Shown in pieces: positions 18,708 through 28,716 of a stretch of DNA of 64,000 bases (position 1 is its first letter; every line of letters starts with the position of its first letter). The notes below the pieces were generated by a model. It was not told the origin of the DNA and did no database searches. It saw only the letters and a program-made list of their open reading frames with translations. This stretch comes from Paludibacter sp. 47-17 (GTDB lineage Bacteria > Bacteroidota > Bacteroidia > Bacteroidales > Paludibacteraceae): NCBI GenBank assembly GCA_001898935.1, contig MKVT01000008.1:310001-374000 (forward strand), in the 5' to 3' direction. The translations under genes were made by a program, and so were the position numbers.

Positions 18708-19941
18708 ACACTTTCTTTTTGCTGTTGTTTTGTTGGTAGTTGGTGCGGGAGTGTATGCGCAAAACAACACCAATTCACCTTATACCCGTTTTGGATACGG
18801 AGAGTTAGTCGATACCTATTCAGCCGAACAACGTGCCATGGGAGGTGTTGCAATCGCCGGTCGTAATAACCTGGGCATTAATACCGTCAATCCGGCCTCG
18901 TACTCGTCGGTCGATTCGCTTACGTTTATGTTCGATGTGGGGCTCAGCGGGCTTATTTCACGTTTCAGCGATCCCCAGGGAGTGAACAGTAAGTTTACCT
19001 CGAACCTCGAGTACATCACCATGCAGTTTCCGCTGAGTCGTTCGTTGGCGATGAGTGCCGGTTTATTACCGTTCTCGTTTTCAGGCTATTCGTTTTACCG
19101 TAACGATTCGTTGCCGGTATACGGTCATCAGAATTCGGGGAACAAAGTCTATTACCAGCAATCCTTCAGTGGCAACGGGGGTATCACCCAGGTTTATACG
19201 GGTTTGAGTCTTAAATTGCTGCGGCATTTTTCGTTAGGAGTGAATGCATACTATATGTTCGGCGATGTAAGCAATAAACGGGCTACTTTGTTTAATTCCG
19301 GCGGAACGAGCGCCGAGCAGGACAATTTTATTCATGTGGGGAGTTATCGTTTCCGGTATGGTTTGCAGTATTTCCGGACTTTTGCTTCGAAGCATACCTT
19401 GCAGGCCGGTTTAATTTACGAGAACAAGTCGGTGCTTAAAAGTGAAGCCCGTCAGATCAACAGCGGGATTCCCTCCGACACCCTCCTGTTTGGCGATGCG
19501 TTCGATATGCCGGTGATGTTCGGTGCGGGATTGAATTATACCTTCGACGAGAAACTGACGCTGGCTGTTGATTATGTACAGCAACAATGGAGCGACAGCC
19601 GGTTTTACAATAAAACCGACAGTCTGACCAACCGGACGCGGCTCTCGATCGGCGCAGAGTATATACCCGATATCAGGGGCCGGAGTTATTTCGACAGGGT
19701 GCGGTACCGCGCAGGTTTAACCTTGAGCGATCCGTATTACAAAATCGCGGGTCAACAGCAATCGCGCAACTATGGTATAAGTTTTGGTGTAGGATTGCCG
19801 TTGCGAACCAGTAATACTATGATCAACGTCGCGGTAGAATATGGTAAAACAGGTGAAAGAAGCATGTTCAGAGAAGACTATTTCAAGTTTACCCTGAATA
19901 CAACCTTCAGCGAAAACTGGTTCTTCAAACGAAAATTATAA
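18697..19941 (+). CDS. Outer-membrane beta-barrel protein
   Basis: A 414-residue protein with a clear signal peptide (FLFAVVLLVVGAGVYAQ, cleavage after AQ) and many alternating hydrophobic/aromatic strands. It starts TNSPYTRFGYGELVD, a beginning I associate with a Bacteroidota OmpP1/FadL-related barrel family, and ends in NTTFSENWFFKRKL. It overlaps coaX by 11 bp and is followed by a TPR lipoprotein, LptC and a second porin, so it belongs to an envelope-building run. Substrate unknown. Confidence 0.78.
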   Translation: MFNKHFLFAVVLLVVGAGVYAQNNTNSPYTRFGYGELVDTYSAEQRAMGGVAIAGRNNLGINTVNPASYSSVDSLTFMFDVGLSGLISRFSDPQGVNSKFTSNLEYITMQFPLSRSLAMSAGLLPFSFSGYSFYRNDSLPVYGHQNSGNKVYYQQSFSGNGGITQVYTGLSLKLLRHFSLGVNAYYMFGDVSNKRATLFNSGGTSAEQDNFIHVGSYRFRYGLQYFRTFASKHTLQAGLIYENKSVLKSEARQINSGIPSDTLLFGDAFDMPVMFGAGLNYTFDEKLTLAVDYVQQQWSDSRFYNKTDSLTNRTRLSIGAEYIPDIRGRSYFDRVRYRAGLTLSDPYYKIAGQQQSRNYGISFGVGLPLRTSNTMINVAVEYGKTGERSMFREDYFKFTLNTTFSENWFFKRKL

Positions 19942-19970
19942 AAACAGTTCCATAAATTACAATGATTAGT

Positions 19971-21368
19971 ATGAAAAGGTTAGTTTTAATGGTTCTGAGT
20001 GTAGTGCTGATTACCGGTTGCTATGCTCAGAAAGAAAGTAAGAAAGATAAAAAGAACAAGAAAGAGCAAACGGAACAGGTTCAGGCTCCGGAGGCCGCAC
20101 AACCGGCAGCCGAAGAGAGTGTGGTAACCGAAGAATGTATTATGAATATCAGTTTGTTCAACGAATCGGCAAAGAACAAACAATTTGCAGATGCACTGGA
20201 GCCCTGGAACATGGTTTTTGAAACCTGTCCGTCGGCCAATCGGGTAATCTACAGCCAGGGACGTAACATCGTGCAGTGGGAGCTTACCCAGCAGAAAGAC
20301 GATGCTTCGTACCAGAAAGTATTCGCCAAGTTGATGAAAATGTACGATCAGCGTATTAAGTATTTTGGCGACGACGAACGTTACCCGACTCCCTGGATCA
20401 AAGGGATTAAAGCACTCGACTACCTGATTTATTCGAAAAGCGAAAACATTCAGCCGGCCTACGAATGGTTGGAAGAAGCGGTTGATGGACTGGGCGAAAA
20501 AGCCGATATCGAATTTGTTCGTCAGTTTGTAGTTCTTTCCGATAAGAAATACGCGGCCGACAAGGCGCATGCTGAAAAATACATCGCCGATTATCTGAAA
20601 GCCAATGCATTGCTCGAGGCAATGGCGGCCGATCAGACCAATACTCAGCAAGCCGAGCAGGCTGCGCAGTACAAAAACGGAATCGATGTATTGTTTGCTC
20701 AAAGTGGTGCTGCCGACTGTAGCACCCTCGATCAGTTGTATGCCGAAAAAGTGAAAACCAACAACAAGGATTTAAGCTACCTGAACAAGGTAATCTCGTT
20801 TTACCGTCGTGTGAGATGTACCGAATCGGAAGTGTATTTCAGTGCAGCCGTCGATGCTTACAAAATTCAGCCCGATGCCGAATCGGCAGCCGCACTGGCA
20901 GCCATGTCGTTCAAGAAAGAAGATTTTGCCCAGGCTATCAAGTATTATATTTCAGCTTCCGAACTGAGCACTTCGAATGCCGATAAAGCCGATTATTTAT
21001 ATACCATCGCGCAAATCAATTATTCGAAATTATCGAACTTCCCGCAAACCAAAACCTATGCACTTCGTTCGCTCGAATTAAATCCCAACAACGGAGGAGC
21101 ATACCTGATTATCGGCTTGGCTTATGCCAGTGCACGCGGTATTTTTGACGATCCGATTCTTCAGAAATCGGTATTCTGGGCTGCTGTTGACAAGTTTAAT
21201 AAAGCCAAACAAGTCGATCCTTCGTTGACCGAAGACGCCAACAAACTGATCGCCACGTATAGCCGCCACTATCCTACCAAAGAAGATATTTTTATGCATC
21301 CCGATATGCAGGCAGGTAAAACCTTCTTCGTAGGCGGATGGATTAGTGAAAGTACTACTGCAAGATGA
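19971..21368 (+). CDS. TPR-containing lipoprotein
   Basis: The protein has an N-terminal lipoprotein signal (MKRLVLMVLSVVLITGC, Cys17), a Lys-rich then Glu/Ala/Pro-rich linker (about 20-60) and a long helical region with degenerate tetratricopeptide repeats. The clearest is near the C terminus (ALRSLELNPNNGGAYLIIGLAYASA). It is presumably a scaffold at the inner face of the outer membrane or the periplasm. An ATG at 19962 would add three residues; I use 19971 because it gives a canonical signal start. Its stop overlaps the lptC start (ATGA). Confidence 0.8.
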   Translation: MKRLVLMVLSVVLITGCYAQKESKKDKKNKKEQTEQVQAPEAAQPAAEESVVTEECIMNISLFNESAKNKQFADALEPWNMVFETCPSANRVIYSQGRNIVQWELTQQKDDASYQKVFAKLMKMYDQRIKYFGDDERYPTPWIKGIKALDYLIYSKSENIQPAYEWLEEAVDGLGEKADIEFVRQFVVLSDKKYAADKAHAEKYIADYLKANALLEAMAADQTNTQQAEQAAQYKNGIDVLFAQSGAADCSTLDQLYAEKVKTNNKDLSYLNKVISFYRRVRCTESEVYFSAAVDAYKIQPDAESAAALAAMSFKKEDFAQAIKYYISASELSTSNADKADYLYTIAQINYSKLSNFPQTKTYALRSLELNPNNGGAYLIIGLAYASARGIFDDPILQKSVFWAAVDKFNKAKQVDPSLTEDANKLIATYSRHYPTKEDIFMHPDMQAGKTFFVGGWISESTTAR

Positions 21369-21958
21369 TACCGACAGGTAATACAACTCGCAACGATTTG
21401 ACAATCAATTATCGCATGACAACCGCCCTTTTGGTGGTTGTCGTGCTTTTTTCGTTCATCTCCTGTGGGAGTAAAGATACTGAGCTCGCCGAAGCCGTAA
21501 GCGACCGGGCCACATTGCCTCAGCTTCATGCACAGGCAATAACGACTGTAATTTCCGACTCGGGCATTACCCGCTACCGCATCAATACGCCTCAATGGGA
21601 TATTTTCGACAAAGCTGCTCAGCCCTATTGGGAGTTCCCGGTCGGCATCCACCTCGAACGTTTCGATGAGCAATTAAATGTGGATGCCAACGTGCATTGC
21701 TTATATGCCCGGTTTTACGAGCGCGAGCAGCTTTGGGAACTGAAAGGGAAGGTGAGAGCCACCAATATCCAGGGAGAGCTGTTCGAAACCGAATTGTTGT
21801 TCTGGGACCAGCGTATGGAGAAAATCTATTCCGATAGTCTGATTAAAATTACGACTGCCGAATACATCATTATTGGCATGGGGTTCGATTCCAATCAGGA
21901 AATGACAAAATATAATGTTCGACAAACACAATATGTTTTTCCGGTTCAGGATGAATAG
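21365..21958 (+). CDS. lptC: LPS export periplasmic protein LptC
   Basis: LptC is the bitopic/periplasmic link that moves lipopolysaccharide from LptBFG toward LptA. About 197 residues; a hydrophobic segment with Cys (TALLVVVVLFSFISC) near the N terminus is followed by the single LptC beta-jellyroll domain, with the typical segment AQWD-like TPQWDIFDKAAQPYWEFP and an ELKGKVRATNIQGE strand. It may be lipidated at the Cys. The ATG at 21365 overlaps the TPR stop; a start at 21416 would place the hydrophobic segment at the very N terminus. The 3' end overlaps the porin gene. Confidence 0.86.
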   Translation: MIPTGNTTRNDLTINYRMTTALLVVVVLFSFISCGSKDTELAEAVSDRATLPQLHAQAITTVISDSGITRYRINTPQWDIFDKAAQPYWEFPVGIHLERFDEQLNVDANVHCLYARFYEREQLWELKGKVRATNIQGELFETELLFWDQRMEKIYSDSLIKITTAEYIIIGMGFDSNQEMTKYNVRQTQYVFPVQDE

Positions 21959-23849
21959 CAGACAGGATATGAAAAGCGGAATTATTGTAGTTTTGCTCTT
22001 GATGAGCGCGTGGCTGGTAGCCGGTGATTCGATACAGGCGCCTGCTCAGGTGTTTCTGAAAACCTGGAAAGTGACGGGTATGCAGGCAACCGTCGATACG
22101 ATTCCTGTGGATACCGCACATCTCAATTTTCAACTCGATAATGCTATCGACCGCTTCAGTATTGCCAATTCCTATCGTGGCAATCTTGGATCGCCTATTC
22201 AATCCAAATTGTATTTCGACCGGCCGCAACAGCACGAATTTATATTTGCCGATGCCTATTATCCTTATCTTCATCAGCTCGAATCGACCACATTTTACAA
22301 TACCAAAACCCCTTTCAGTAGTTTGTATTACCTGACCGGAGGAACCAATTATTACGAAGATGAGCAATTCCGGTTTTTATTCACTGCCAATGCCAACCGT
22401 AAGTTTAATATGGGGATAGTGCTCGATTATCTGTTTGCGCGCGGCGAGTATACGAGCCTGGCATCCAAACGCTTCGGAGGAAGTATTTTCGGCACCTACT
22501 CGGGTAAAAACTATTCGGCAACGGGAGTGGTTACCACCAATAATCACAGTAATTATGAAAACGGCGGTATTACGGATACCGCTTATATTAATGGCTCTAT
22601 CAATTATCCTCCTCAGAACATCCCGGTCAATATAAGGGGATTCTCGAATCTGAAACTCAATCAGCTTTTTTATAACCACAGTTACTCCCTGGGCATCGAG
22701 CGTCCGGTACGTATCAACGAAGACTCGGTGCGGATGGAGTACGTGCCGGTGACTATTTTTGCACACACCTTAAACATATCCGACTATCGGAAACGTTATT
22801 TCGAACCGTCGGTCGAAAAGGATTTTTATGAAAACACCTTTTTCGAGGGAAAAGAGACCAATGATACGGCAGCTTACCGGTCGATATCCAACCGGGTGTC
22901 GGTGAGCATGGCGGAAGAATTTAACAAATGGCTGAAGTTCGGTTTGTCGGCTTATCTCGAAAACGGGATCGAACGTTTTGTTTATCAGGTTGATACGATT
23001 GTATGGAATCATACCAACTCCAGTACCAAGGCAGGAGCTATCCTCTCCAGGGACAACGGGAAATTCCTCCGGTATAATTTTTCCGGAGAATTGACCTTTT
23101 TAGGCCGCCGGGCAGGCGATTTTGCGCTTAATGCCAGCCTGAAAGGGACGATCCCCCTTGGTAAGCACCAGCTCAATTTAGATGCCAGCGGACTTGTACG
23201 GAGCGAAACCCCGTCGTATTTTACAAGCTATTATCATTCCAATCACTTTAAATGGGATGCCGATTTTGAAAAGCTGTACCGTACGCAACTGAACGGCCGG
23301 CTGTCTGTCCCCGTGTTGCGCTTTGCGCTTAAGGCTTCGGTTGAAAATGTCAGTAACCTGATTTATTTCGATCGTAAAGCCATGCCTGTTCAATTTACCG
23401 GAAACGTGCAGGTGCTGGCCGCAAATTTAAAGCAGGATTTTAAAGCCGGTAAATTTACCCTGGAGAATAATGTAGTATATCAATTGAGTTCGCATCAGGA
23501 GTATTTGCCGCTGCCTACCCTCACGCTCTTTCATAATTTGTATTACGACGGGCTATGGTTCAAGGTGTTGTCGGTTCAGATGGGGGTCGACCTGAGGTAT
23601 CATACCCTGTATTATGCTCCGTCGTATATGCCGGCTACCGGACAATTCCATGTTCAGGATCAAAAGAGAATCGGCAATTATCCGCTGATGAATGTGTATG
23701 TGAATGCCCACTTAAAGCGCACCCGTTTTTTTGCGCAATATTACCATATCAATAATTTATTCATGAAAGGTGATTACTATTCGATGCCTTACTATCCCTT
23801 GTATCCGGCTCAATTTCGGATGGGACTCACCTGGAATTTTTACGATTAA
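21951..23849 (+). CDS. Putative outer-membrane porin
   Basis: A 632-residue secreted protein with an N-terminal signal (SGIIVVLLLMSAWLVAGDS) and a long beta-rich region ending in an aromatic-terminated strand (FRMGLTWNFYD), typical of outer-membrane barrels. Length and style fit the Bacteroidota putative porin family (Porin_10), recalled and not searched. It begins inside the last codons of lptC; an alternative ATG at 21969 would remove the overlap. Being coupled to lptC suggests co-ordinated supply of LPS and outer-membrane protein, but no direct role in LPS export should be assumed. Confidence 0.8.
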   Translation: MNSRQDMKSGIIVVLLLMSAWLVAGDSIQAPAQVFLKTWKVTGMQATVDTIPVDTAHLNFQLDNAIDRFSIANSYRGNLGSPIQSKLYFDRPQQHEFIFADAYYPYLHQLESTTFYNTKTPFSSLYYLTGGTNYYEDEQFRFLFTANANRKFNMGIVLDYLFARGEYTSLASKRFGGSIFGTYSGKNYSATGVVTTNNHSNYENGGITDTAYINGSINYPPQNIPVNIRGFSNLKLNQLFYNHSYSLGIERPVRINEDSVRMEYVPVTIFAHTLNISDYRKRYFEPSVEKDFYENTFFEGKETNDTAAYRSISNRVSVSMAEEFNKWLKFGLSAYLENGIERFVYQVDTIVWNHTNSSTKAGAILSRDNGKFLRYNFSGELTFLGRRAGDFALNASLKGTIPLGKHQLNLDASGLVRSETPSYFTSYYHSNHFKWDADFEKLYRTQLNGRLSVPVLRFALKASVENVSNLIYFDRKAMPVQFTGNVQVLAANLKQDFKAGKFTLENNVVYQLSSHQEYLPLPTLTLFHNLYYDGLWFKVLSVQMGVDLRYHTLYYAPSYMPATGQFHVQDQKRIGNYPLMNVYVNAHLKRTRFFAQYYHINNLFMKGDYYSMPYYPLYPAQFRMGLTWNFYD

Positions 23850-23865
23850 ATGAAAGAAGGCGGAG

Positions 23866-24669
23866 ATGAAGAAGGGAATTTTTATCATAGGATCATTTGT
23901 TTTGGTGGTGTCGGTCATTCTTGTGGTGATTACCCGTCATCAGGGCGATCGCGATCTACCCGACATTTTAAGCGACGGCCGGCTCACTGTGTTGATCGAT
24001 AGCGGGGAGCACGGATTTACAAAGGATAGTGCAAAAGTATATGGTTTTCAGTATGAAGTAGTGAAGCGGTTTGCCGATGAGCTGGGGGTAGAGTTGGCGA
24101 TTATACAGGAACCCGACCACCTGCAGGGGAACAAGGAACTGACAGAGGGGGGATGCGATATTATTGTTTCGATGCAGCCCCTGCTTCCCGATAGCGGCCG
24201 GCAGATTGTTTCGGTTCACCCGCTGGTGGAAACCAATCTGATGCTGGTGCAGCTGCCCGATTCGGCCGGTAATCTGACCGTGTCGACACAGTACCAGTTG
24301 GATAGCTGCGAAATAGTTGTGGTGAAAGCCTCGCCCTTCAGCTCTCTGTTGTCGTATCTTGCCGACGACCTGGCCATTCATCCGGTGGTAAGCGAAAGTA
24401 ACTACACCACCCTCGATGAGTTGGTAAAAGGGGTTGCTTCCGGCGAAATCCGCTATACAATTTGCCCGGCGTATTTAACAAAAAGGTTGCAGAAGCGTTA
24501 TCCTGAAGTCGACATGTCGCTTCCTCTTACTTTCCACCTTCAGTTGGGATGGACGGTACGCGGCACGGCGGTCGAGCTAAAAAGTAAATTGGATGAGTTT
24601 ATTCGTAATTTTGTAGGCACAGCCGATTATCAGACCCTTTTCAATACCTATTTCGAACTCAAAAATTAG
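23866..24669 (+). CDS. Family 3 solute-binding-like periplasmic protein
   Basis: This 267-residue protein has an N-terminal membrane anchor ([17 protein letters not shown]) without a lipobox Cys and then a periplasmic binding-protein fold: [12 protein letters not shown]... opening, [19 protein letters not shown], and a C-terminal FNTYFELKN. This resembles the sensor half of MltF lytic transglycosylases and amino-acid binding proteins, but the catalytic transglycosylase domain is absent and no ABC permease is nearby. A regulatory or peptidoglycan-sensing role is possible. It sits 16 bp after the porin and 5 bp before metA. Confidence 0.72.
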   Translation: MKKGIFIIGSFVLVVSVILVVITRHQGDRDLPDILSDGRLTVLIDSGEHGFTKDSAKVYGFQYEVVKRFADELGVELAIIQEPDHLQGNKELTEGGCDIIVSMQPLLPDSGRQIVSVHPLVETNLMLVQLPDSAGNLTVSTQYQLDSCEIVVVKASPFSSLLSYLADDLAIHPVVSESNYTTLDELVKGVASGEIRYTICPAYLTKRLQKRYPEVDMSLPLTFHLQLGWTVRGTAVELKSKLDEFIRNFVGTADYQTLFNTYFELKN

Positions 24670-24674
24670 AAATT

Positions 24675-25592
24675 ATGCCAGTTAATATACCCGTTACCTT
24701 ACCCGCAGTTGACGTACTCAGAAACGAGAATATCTTCGTAATGGATTCCGACAGGGCTTCCCATCAGGAAATAAGGCCCCTGAAAATCGTGATTCTTAAT
24801 TTAATGCCTCTGAAGATAACCACCGAAACCGACTTAATACGTTTGCTTTCCAATAGTCCGCTTCAGATAGAGCTCGATTTTCTGCAGCTCGACAGCCATA
24901 CTTCCCGCAATACGCCCATCGAGCATATGCTGGCATTTTATAAAAAGTTCGACGAAATAAGCAAAAGCAATTACGACGGAATGATTATCACCGGAGCTCC
25001 GGTGGAGCATTTACCGTTCGAAGAAGTGGATTATTGGCCCGAAATGGTTAAGATTATGGACTGGGCCCGCAAGCATGTTACCTCTACGCTGTACATTTGT
25101 TGGGCTTCGCAGGCCGGTTTATACCATTATTACGGAATTCCGAAATACCCGCTGCCCGAAAAGATGTTTGGGGTGTTTGAGCACCATACCCATAACCCCC
25201 TGAATCCCATTTTCCGTGGTTTCGACGATGTGTTTTTTGTGCCTCACAGCCGGCATACCGAAGTACGTGCCGACGATATCCGCCGGGTAGCCGAGCTCAC
25301 GATACTTTCCGAATCGCCCGAATCGGGGGTGTACATGGTGATGGGACGCAACGGGCGCGAATTCTTTATTACCGGTCATTCGGAATACTCGCCCAATACC
25401 TTGCACGAAGAATACATGCGGGATGTGTCGAAAGGGCTCGAAATTCAGATTCCACGCAATTATTACCTGAACAACGATCCGGCCCAGGGGGTGGTAGTGC
25501 GTTGGCGAAGTCATGCCAATCTGATGATTACCAACTGGCTCAACTATTTCGTATATCAGGAAACGCCTTACGACCTGACAAAGATTCAATAG
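24675..25592 (+). CDS. metA: Homoserine O-acyltransferase, predicted acetyl-CoA-using
   Basis: MetA acylates L-homoserine in methionine synthesis. The 305-residue protein has the catalytic Cys142 ([14 protein letters not shown]) and the His-x-Glu of ITGHSEYS. Residue 111, in [16 protein letters not shown], is Glu. In family studies Glu at this position marks acetyl-CoA users (Bacillus type), while E. coli, which uses succinyl-CoA, has Gly. So O-acetylhomoserine is the predicted product despite the common annotation as succinyltransferase. The sulfhydrylase at 11127-12362 would consume it. Confidence 0.95.
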   Translation: MPVNIPVTLPAVDVLRNENIFVMDSDRASHQEIRPLKIVILNLMPLKITTETDLIRLLSNSPLQIELDFLQLDSHTSRNTPIEHMLAFYKKFDEISKSNYDGMIITGAPVEHLPFEEVDYWPEMVKIMDWARKHVTSTLYICWASQAGLYHYYGIPKYPLPEKMFGVFEHHTHNPLNPIFRGFDDVFFVPHSRHTEVRADDIRRVAELTILSESPESGVYMVMGRNGREFFITGHSEYSPNTLHEEYMRDVSKGLEIQIPRNYYLNNDPAQGVVVRWRSHANLMITNWLNYFVYQETPYDLTKIQ

Positions 25593-25598
25593 CAACCG

Positions 25599-27416
25599 AT
25601 GAGAAAAATCGAATTACTCGCTCCGGCAAAAAATCTGGAATGTGGTAAGGCTGCAGTCGATCATGGTGCCGATGCTGTGTATATCGGTGCGGCTCAGTTC
25701 AGTGCACGGGCAGCTGCAGGTAATTCGGTCGACGATATTGCCGAACTGGTTCGCTATGCCCACCGCTTTGGGGTTAAAGTGTATGTCGCCATTAATACGG
25801 TGCTCACCGATAGTCAGTTGCCGGCAGCCCGGGAGCTGATCGGGCAGGTATACGAGGCCGGAGTGGATGCAATTATTATTCAGGATATGGGCATCATGCA
25901 GCTCGATTTGCCGCCCGTCGCTATACATGCCAGTACGCAGACCGACAACAGAACCCTGGAAAAGGTGCAGTTTCTTGCCGCATCCGGTTTTTCGCGGGTG
26001 GTACTGGCCCGGGAGCTTAGCTTGAAACAAATACAACGGATTGCGGCTGCTACGGAGGTTGAGCTGGAAGTATTCGTACATGGCGCTTTGTGCGTCAGCT
26101 ACAGTGGCCAGTGTTACATCAGTCAGGCCATGAGCGGGCGCAGTGCCAATCGGGGCGAATGCGCCCAGTATTGCCGGTTGGCCTACGATTTACACGATGG
26201 AGAAGGAAACCGGCTTCAAAAATCGAAGCATTTACTTTCGCTGAAGGATCTTGATTTGTCGGATTCGTTGGATGAGTTGTTGGAAGCGGGGGTTACTTCG
26301 CTCAAAATTGAAGGTCGGCTCAAAGATATTGATTATGTAAAAAACATCACTGCCTATTATCGCCGCAAACTGGATCGGATTATCGATGCTTCGGCAGGGA
26401 AGTACGGCAGAGCTTCGTCGGGGACGACCCGGATTTTCATTGAGCCCGATCCCGGGAAGAGCTTCCGCCGGTCGGCCACCGATTATTTTTTGCACGGTCG
26501 GCATCGCGCGATTCATCAGCCCGAAACTCCTAAGTCGCTGGGCGAGCCGATCGGGAAAGTAACGGGTTTGGGACGGAATTACATTGATATCGACACCGAT
26601 CGCCGGTTGCATACAGCCGATGGGTTGTGTTTTGTGGCTTCGGATGGAACGTTGAAGGGATTTCTGGTGAACGGGGTTGAAAACAACAGGCGTGTGGTGC
26701 CGCATTGGATGCCGCAACTGGAGGTTGGAACGATGTTGTACCGCAATCAGGATCATGTGTTCGACAAGTTGCTGAAAGGAAAAACCGCGGAACGGAAAAT
26801 AGCGGTCGCGATGAAGCTGACCGAGCAGGACGGTGGGTTTAGCCTGACCCTTACAGATGAAGACGGAGTAGAGATTCGCTCATTTATAGCAGCCGGTAAA
26901 CAGGAAGCAAGGCGCTCGGATGGTGTGCAGGAGGAAATCCGCCGGCAATTGGGAAAGTTAGGAACCACCATTTTCGAAGCATCTGCTATAGAACTTGAAC
27001 TTTCGAAAAACTGGTTTATTCCCACCTCTGTTTTAAACGAAGGGCGGCGAAGGGCGGTAGAGCAATTGGAAGCACAACGCATGCTCAGTTATGAGCGGGA
27101 AAAACCGGCTGTGCGACAACCGGCCGGGTTTCCCCTGAAAAAACTCACTTACCTGGGTAATGTCACCAATAAACTTGCGCATCGGTTTTACACCGAACAT
27201 GGAGTACAGGAGGTGTTGCCAGGTTTTGAGATCAAAGGAGAAGAAGAGGCGGTGCTGATGTTTACAAAACATTGCGTGAAATATGAAATGGGTTGGTGTC
27301 CGCGCGAAGGACAAACCATGCCCGTGGCCGGGCCTTTGGTTCTTTCGCACGGTCAGCAGCGTTTCCGGCTCGAATTCGATTGCCGCAACTGCGAAATGCA
27401 TGTTTTGAAGGCCTGA
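25599..27416 (+). CDS. Peptidase U32 family protein
   Basis: A 605-residue member of the U32 family. It has the family signature in EVFVHGALCVSYSGQCYIS followed by SGRSANRGECAQYCR, whose cysteines bind an iron-sulfur cluster in studied relatives. The N terminus (ELLAPAKNLECGKAAVDHGADAVYIG) is diagnostic. Relatives in E. coli (RlhA, TrhP) install hydroxylations on 23S rRNA or tRNA, so the protease label is probably historical. The C-terminal 200 residues contain a further domain. It starts 6 bp after metA. Confidence 0.9.
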   Translation: MRKIELLAPAKNLECGKAAVDHGADAVYIGAAQFSARAAAGNSVDDIAELVRYAHRFGVKVYVAINTVLTDSQLPAARELIGQVYEAGVDAIIIQDMGIMQLDLPPVAIHASTQTDNRTLEKVQFLAASGFSRVVLARELSLKQIQRIAAATEVELEVFVHGALCVSYSGQCYISQAMSGRSANRGECAQYCRLAYDLHDGEGNRLQKSKHLLSLKDLDLSDSLDELLEAGVTSLKIEGRLKDIDYVKNITAYYRRKLDRIIDASAGKYGRASSGTTRIFIEPDPGKSFRRSATDYFLHGRHRAIHQPETPKSLGEPIGKVTGLGRNYIDIDTDRRLHTADGLCFVASDGTLKGFLVNGVENNRRVVPHWMPQLEVGTMLYRNQDHVFDKLLKGKTAERKIAVAMKLTEQDGGFSLTLTDEDGVEIRSFIAAGKQEARRSDGVQEEIRRQLGKLGTTIFEASAIELELSKNWFIPTSVLNEGRRRAVEQLEAQRMLSYEREKPAVRQPAGFPLKKLTYLGNVTNKLAHRFYTEHGVQEVLPGFEIKGEEEAVLMFTKHCVKYEMGWCPREGQTMPVAGPLVLSHGQQRFRLEFDCRNCEMHVLKA

Positions 27417-27473
27417 GCCGGATTGCAGGCCCTGGTCGGGGTGTTAAATTTTTATGAACCCGATGGCAGACGA

Positions 27474-27503
27474 TTGTTTTTCACATTTTATTCTTTACAT
27501 TTG
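27474..27503 (+). promoter_or_regulatory. Promoter for bcp-ppa
   Basis: TTG at 27474-27476 and TACATTTG at 27496-27503, 19 bp apart, 50 bp before bcp. Confidence 0.65.
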
Positions 27504-27553
27504 CACAACTGATTTTTTATTGAATAATTTTAACGATTAAACACAGCTTTCGT

Positions 27554-28006
27554 ATGGCATTACAAGTAGGCGACCGGGCACCGGAAATTCTGGGTCTGAA
27601 TCAGGATGGACAAGAGCTGAAGCTCTCCGATTATAAAGGCAAAAAAGTGGTATTGTATTTTTATCCCAAAGACAACACCTCGGGTTGTACGGCTCAGGCA
27701 TGTAATCTGCGCGATAATTACAGTGAGTTGCGTAAGGCAGGCTATGTTGTTATCGGAGTAAGTGCTGATAGTGCAAAGTCGCACAAAGGATTTATAGCGA
27801 AACAAGAGTTGCCCTTCGATTTAATTGCCGATACCGGGACTACCCTGTCGCAATTGTTTGGAACCTGGGGCGAAAAATCGATGTATGGACGCAAGTATAT
27901 GGGAATGTTTCGTACAACCTTTATTATCAACGAAGAAGGAATCATCGAGCGTATCATTTCACCCAAAGAAGTAAAAACCGGCGATCATACAGCACAAATA
28001 TTATGA
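27554..28006 (+). CDS. bcp: Thioredoxin-dependent thiol peroxidase (BCP/PrxQ)
   Basis: This peroxiredoxin reduces peroxides using thioredoxin. In 150 residues it has the peroxidatic Cys45 and a resolving Cys50 five residues later (TSGCTAQAC), the alpha2-type BCP arrangement, the [11 protein letters not shown] active-site loop, and the partner Arg in MFRTTFIIN. The end overlaps the ppa start (ATGA), so the two are coupled. Confidence 0.95.
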   Translation: MALQVGDRAPEILGLNQDGQELKLSDYKGKKVVLYFYPKDNTSGCTAQACNLRDNYSELRKAGYVVIGVSADSAKSHKGFIAKQELPFDLIADTGTTLSQLFGTWGEKSMYGRKYMGMFRTTFIINEEGIIERIISPKEVKTGDHTAQIL

Positions 28007-28566
28007 GAAGTAATTTTAATCCCTGGCATCAGGTAGTACCCCAAACCTCGAACACCGATATTGTAAAAGGAATCATCGAAATCCCCAAAGGCAACCGTGC
28101 CAAATACGAACTGGATAAAGACAGCGGTTTGCTCCGGCTCGACCGGGTGTTGTATTCTTCGGTATACTATCCTCATAATTATGGTTTTATACCTCAAACC
28201 TATTGCGACGATAAAGACCCGCTGGATATTATGATTTTGTCACGTATCGAAGTCGTGCCGTTGTGTATCGTGGAAGCAAAAGTGATCGGTGTAATGCGCA
28301 TGCTCGATAACGGCGAAGCCGACGATAAAATCATTGCCGTAGCTGCGGGCGATCCCAGTGTGTCGCATTACAACGACGTGTCGGACCTTCCTCCGCACGT
28401 GATGCAGGAAACCATGAGTTTTTTCGAAGATTATACCAAGTTGGAGAATAAAACCGTGGTGGTGGAGAAGTTTTTTGATAAAGCTACGGCCCTTCAGATT
28501 ATCGACGATGCCTATAAAATGTACCGTGATCATTACGGAGAATTGCACAAATTCTTCTTCGGATAA
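28003..28566 (+). CDS. ppa: Inorganic pyrophosphatase, family I
   Basis: Hydrolyses pyrophosphate and so drives biosynthetic reactions. The 187-residue soluble enzyme has [11 protein letters not shown] and the metal-binding [12 protein letters not shown] loop; the family signature usually has a small residue where this one has Lys (DKDPLD). Other ligands ([15 protein letters not shown]) are intact. It overlaps bcp and is followed by a strong terminator. Confidence 0.95.
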   Translation: MRSNFNPWHQVVPQTSNTDIVKGIIEIPKGNRAKYELDKDSGLLRLDRVLYSSVYYPHNYGFIPQTYCDDKDPLDIMILSRIEVVPLCIVEAKVIGVMRMLDNGEADDKIIAVAAGDPSVSHYNDVSDLPPHVMQETMSFFEDYTKLENKTVVVEKFFDKATALQIIDDAYKMYRDHYGELHKFFFG

Positions 28567-28586
28567 ATATTTCTTTTGATGGTTGA

Positions 28587-28631
28587 GAAACAGTTGCCGG
28601 CATCCCAATGCCGGCAACTGTTTCGTTTTTG
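28587..28631 (+). terminator. Terminator after ppa
   Basis: Perfect 17-bp inverted repeat GAAACAGTTGCCGGCAT (28587-28603) and its complement (28608-28624) around a CCCA loop, followed by GTTTTTGTT. A strong intrinsic terminator. Confidence 0.92.
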
Positions 28632-28678
28632 TTGTAACTAATTACCGTTTGCTGCTTCCGATTTTGGGGGATTTTGAC

Positions 28679-28686
28679 TATCTTTG
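28679..28686 (+). promoter_or_regulatory. Promoter -7 element for purL
   Basis: TATCTTTG 30 bp before the purL ATG. The -33 region is not clear. No purine-riboswitch-like fold could be recognised in the short leader. Confidence 0.55.
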
Positions 28687-28716
28687 CACCCTGAAAAATC
28701 ATTCGAAAAAAACATC

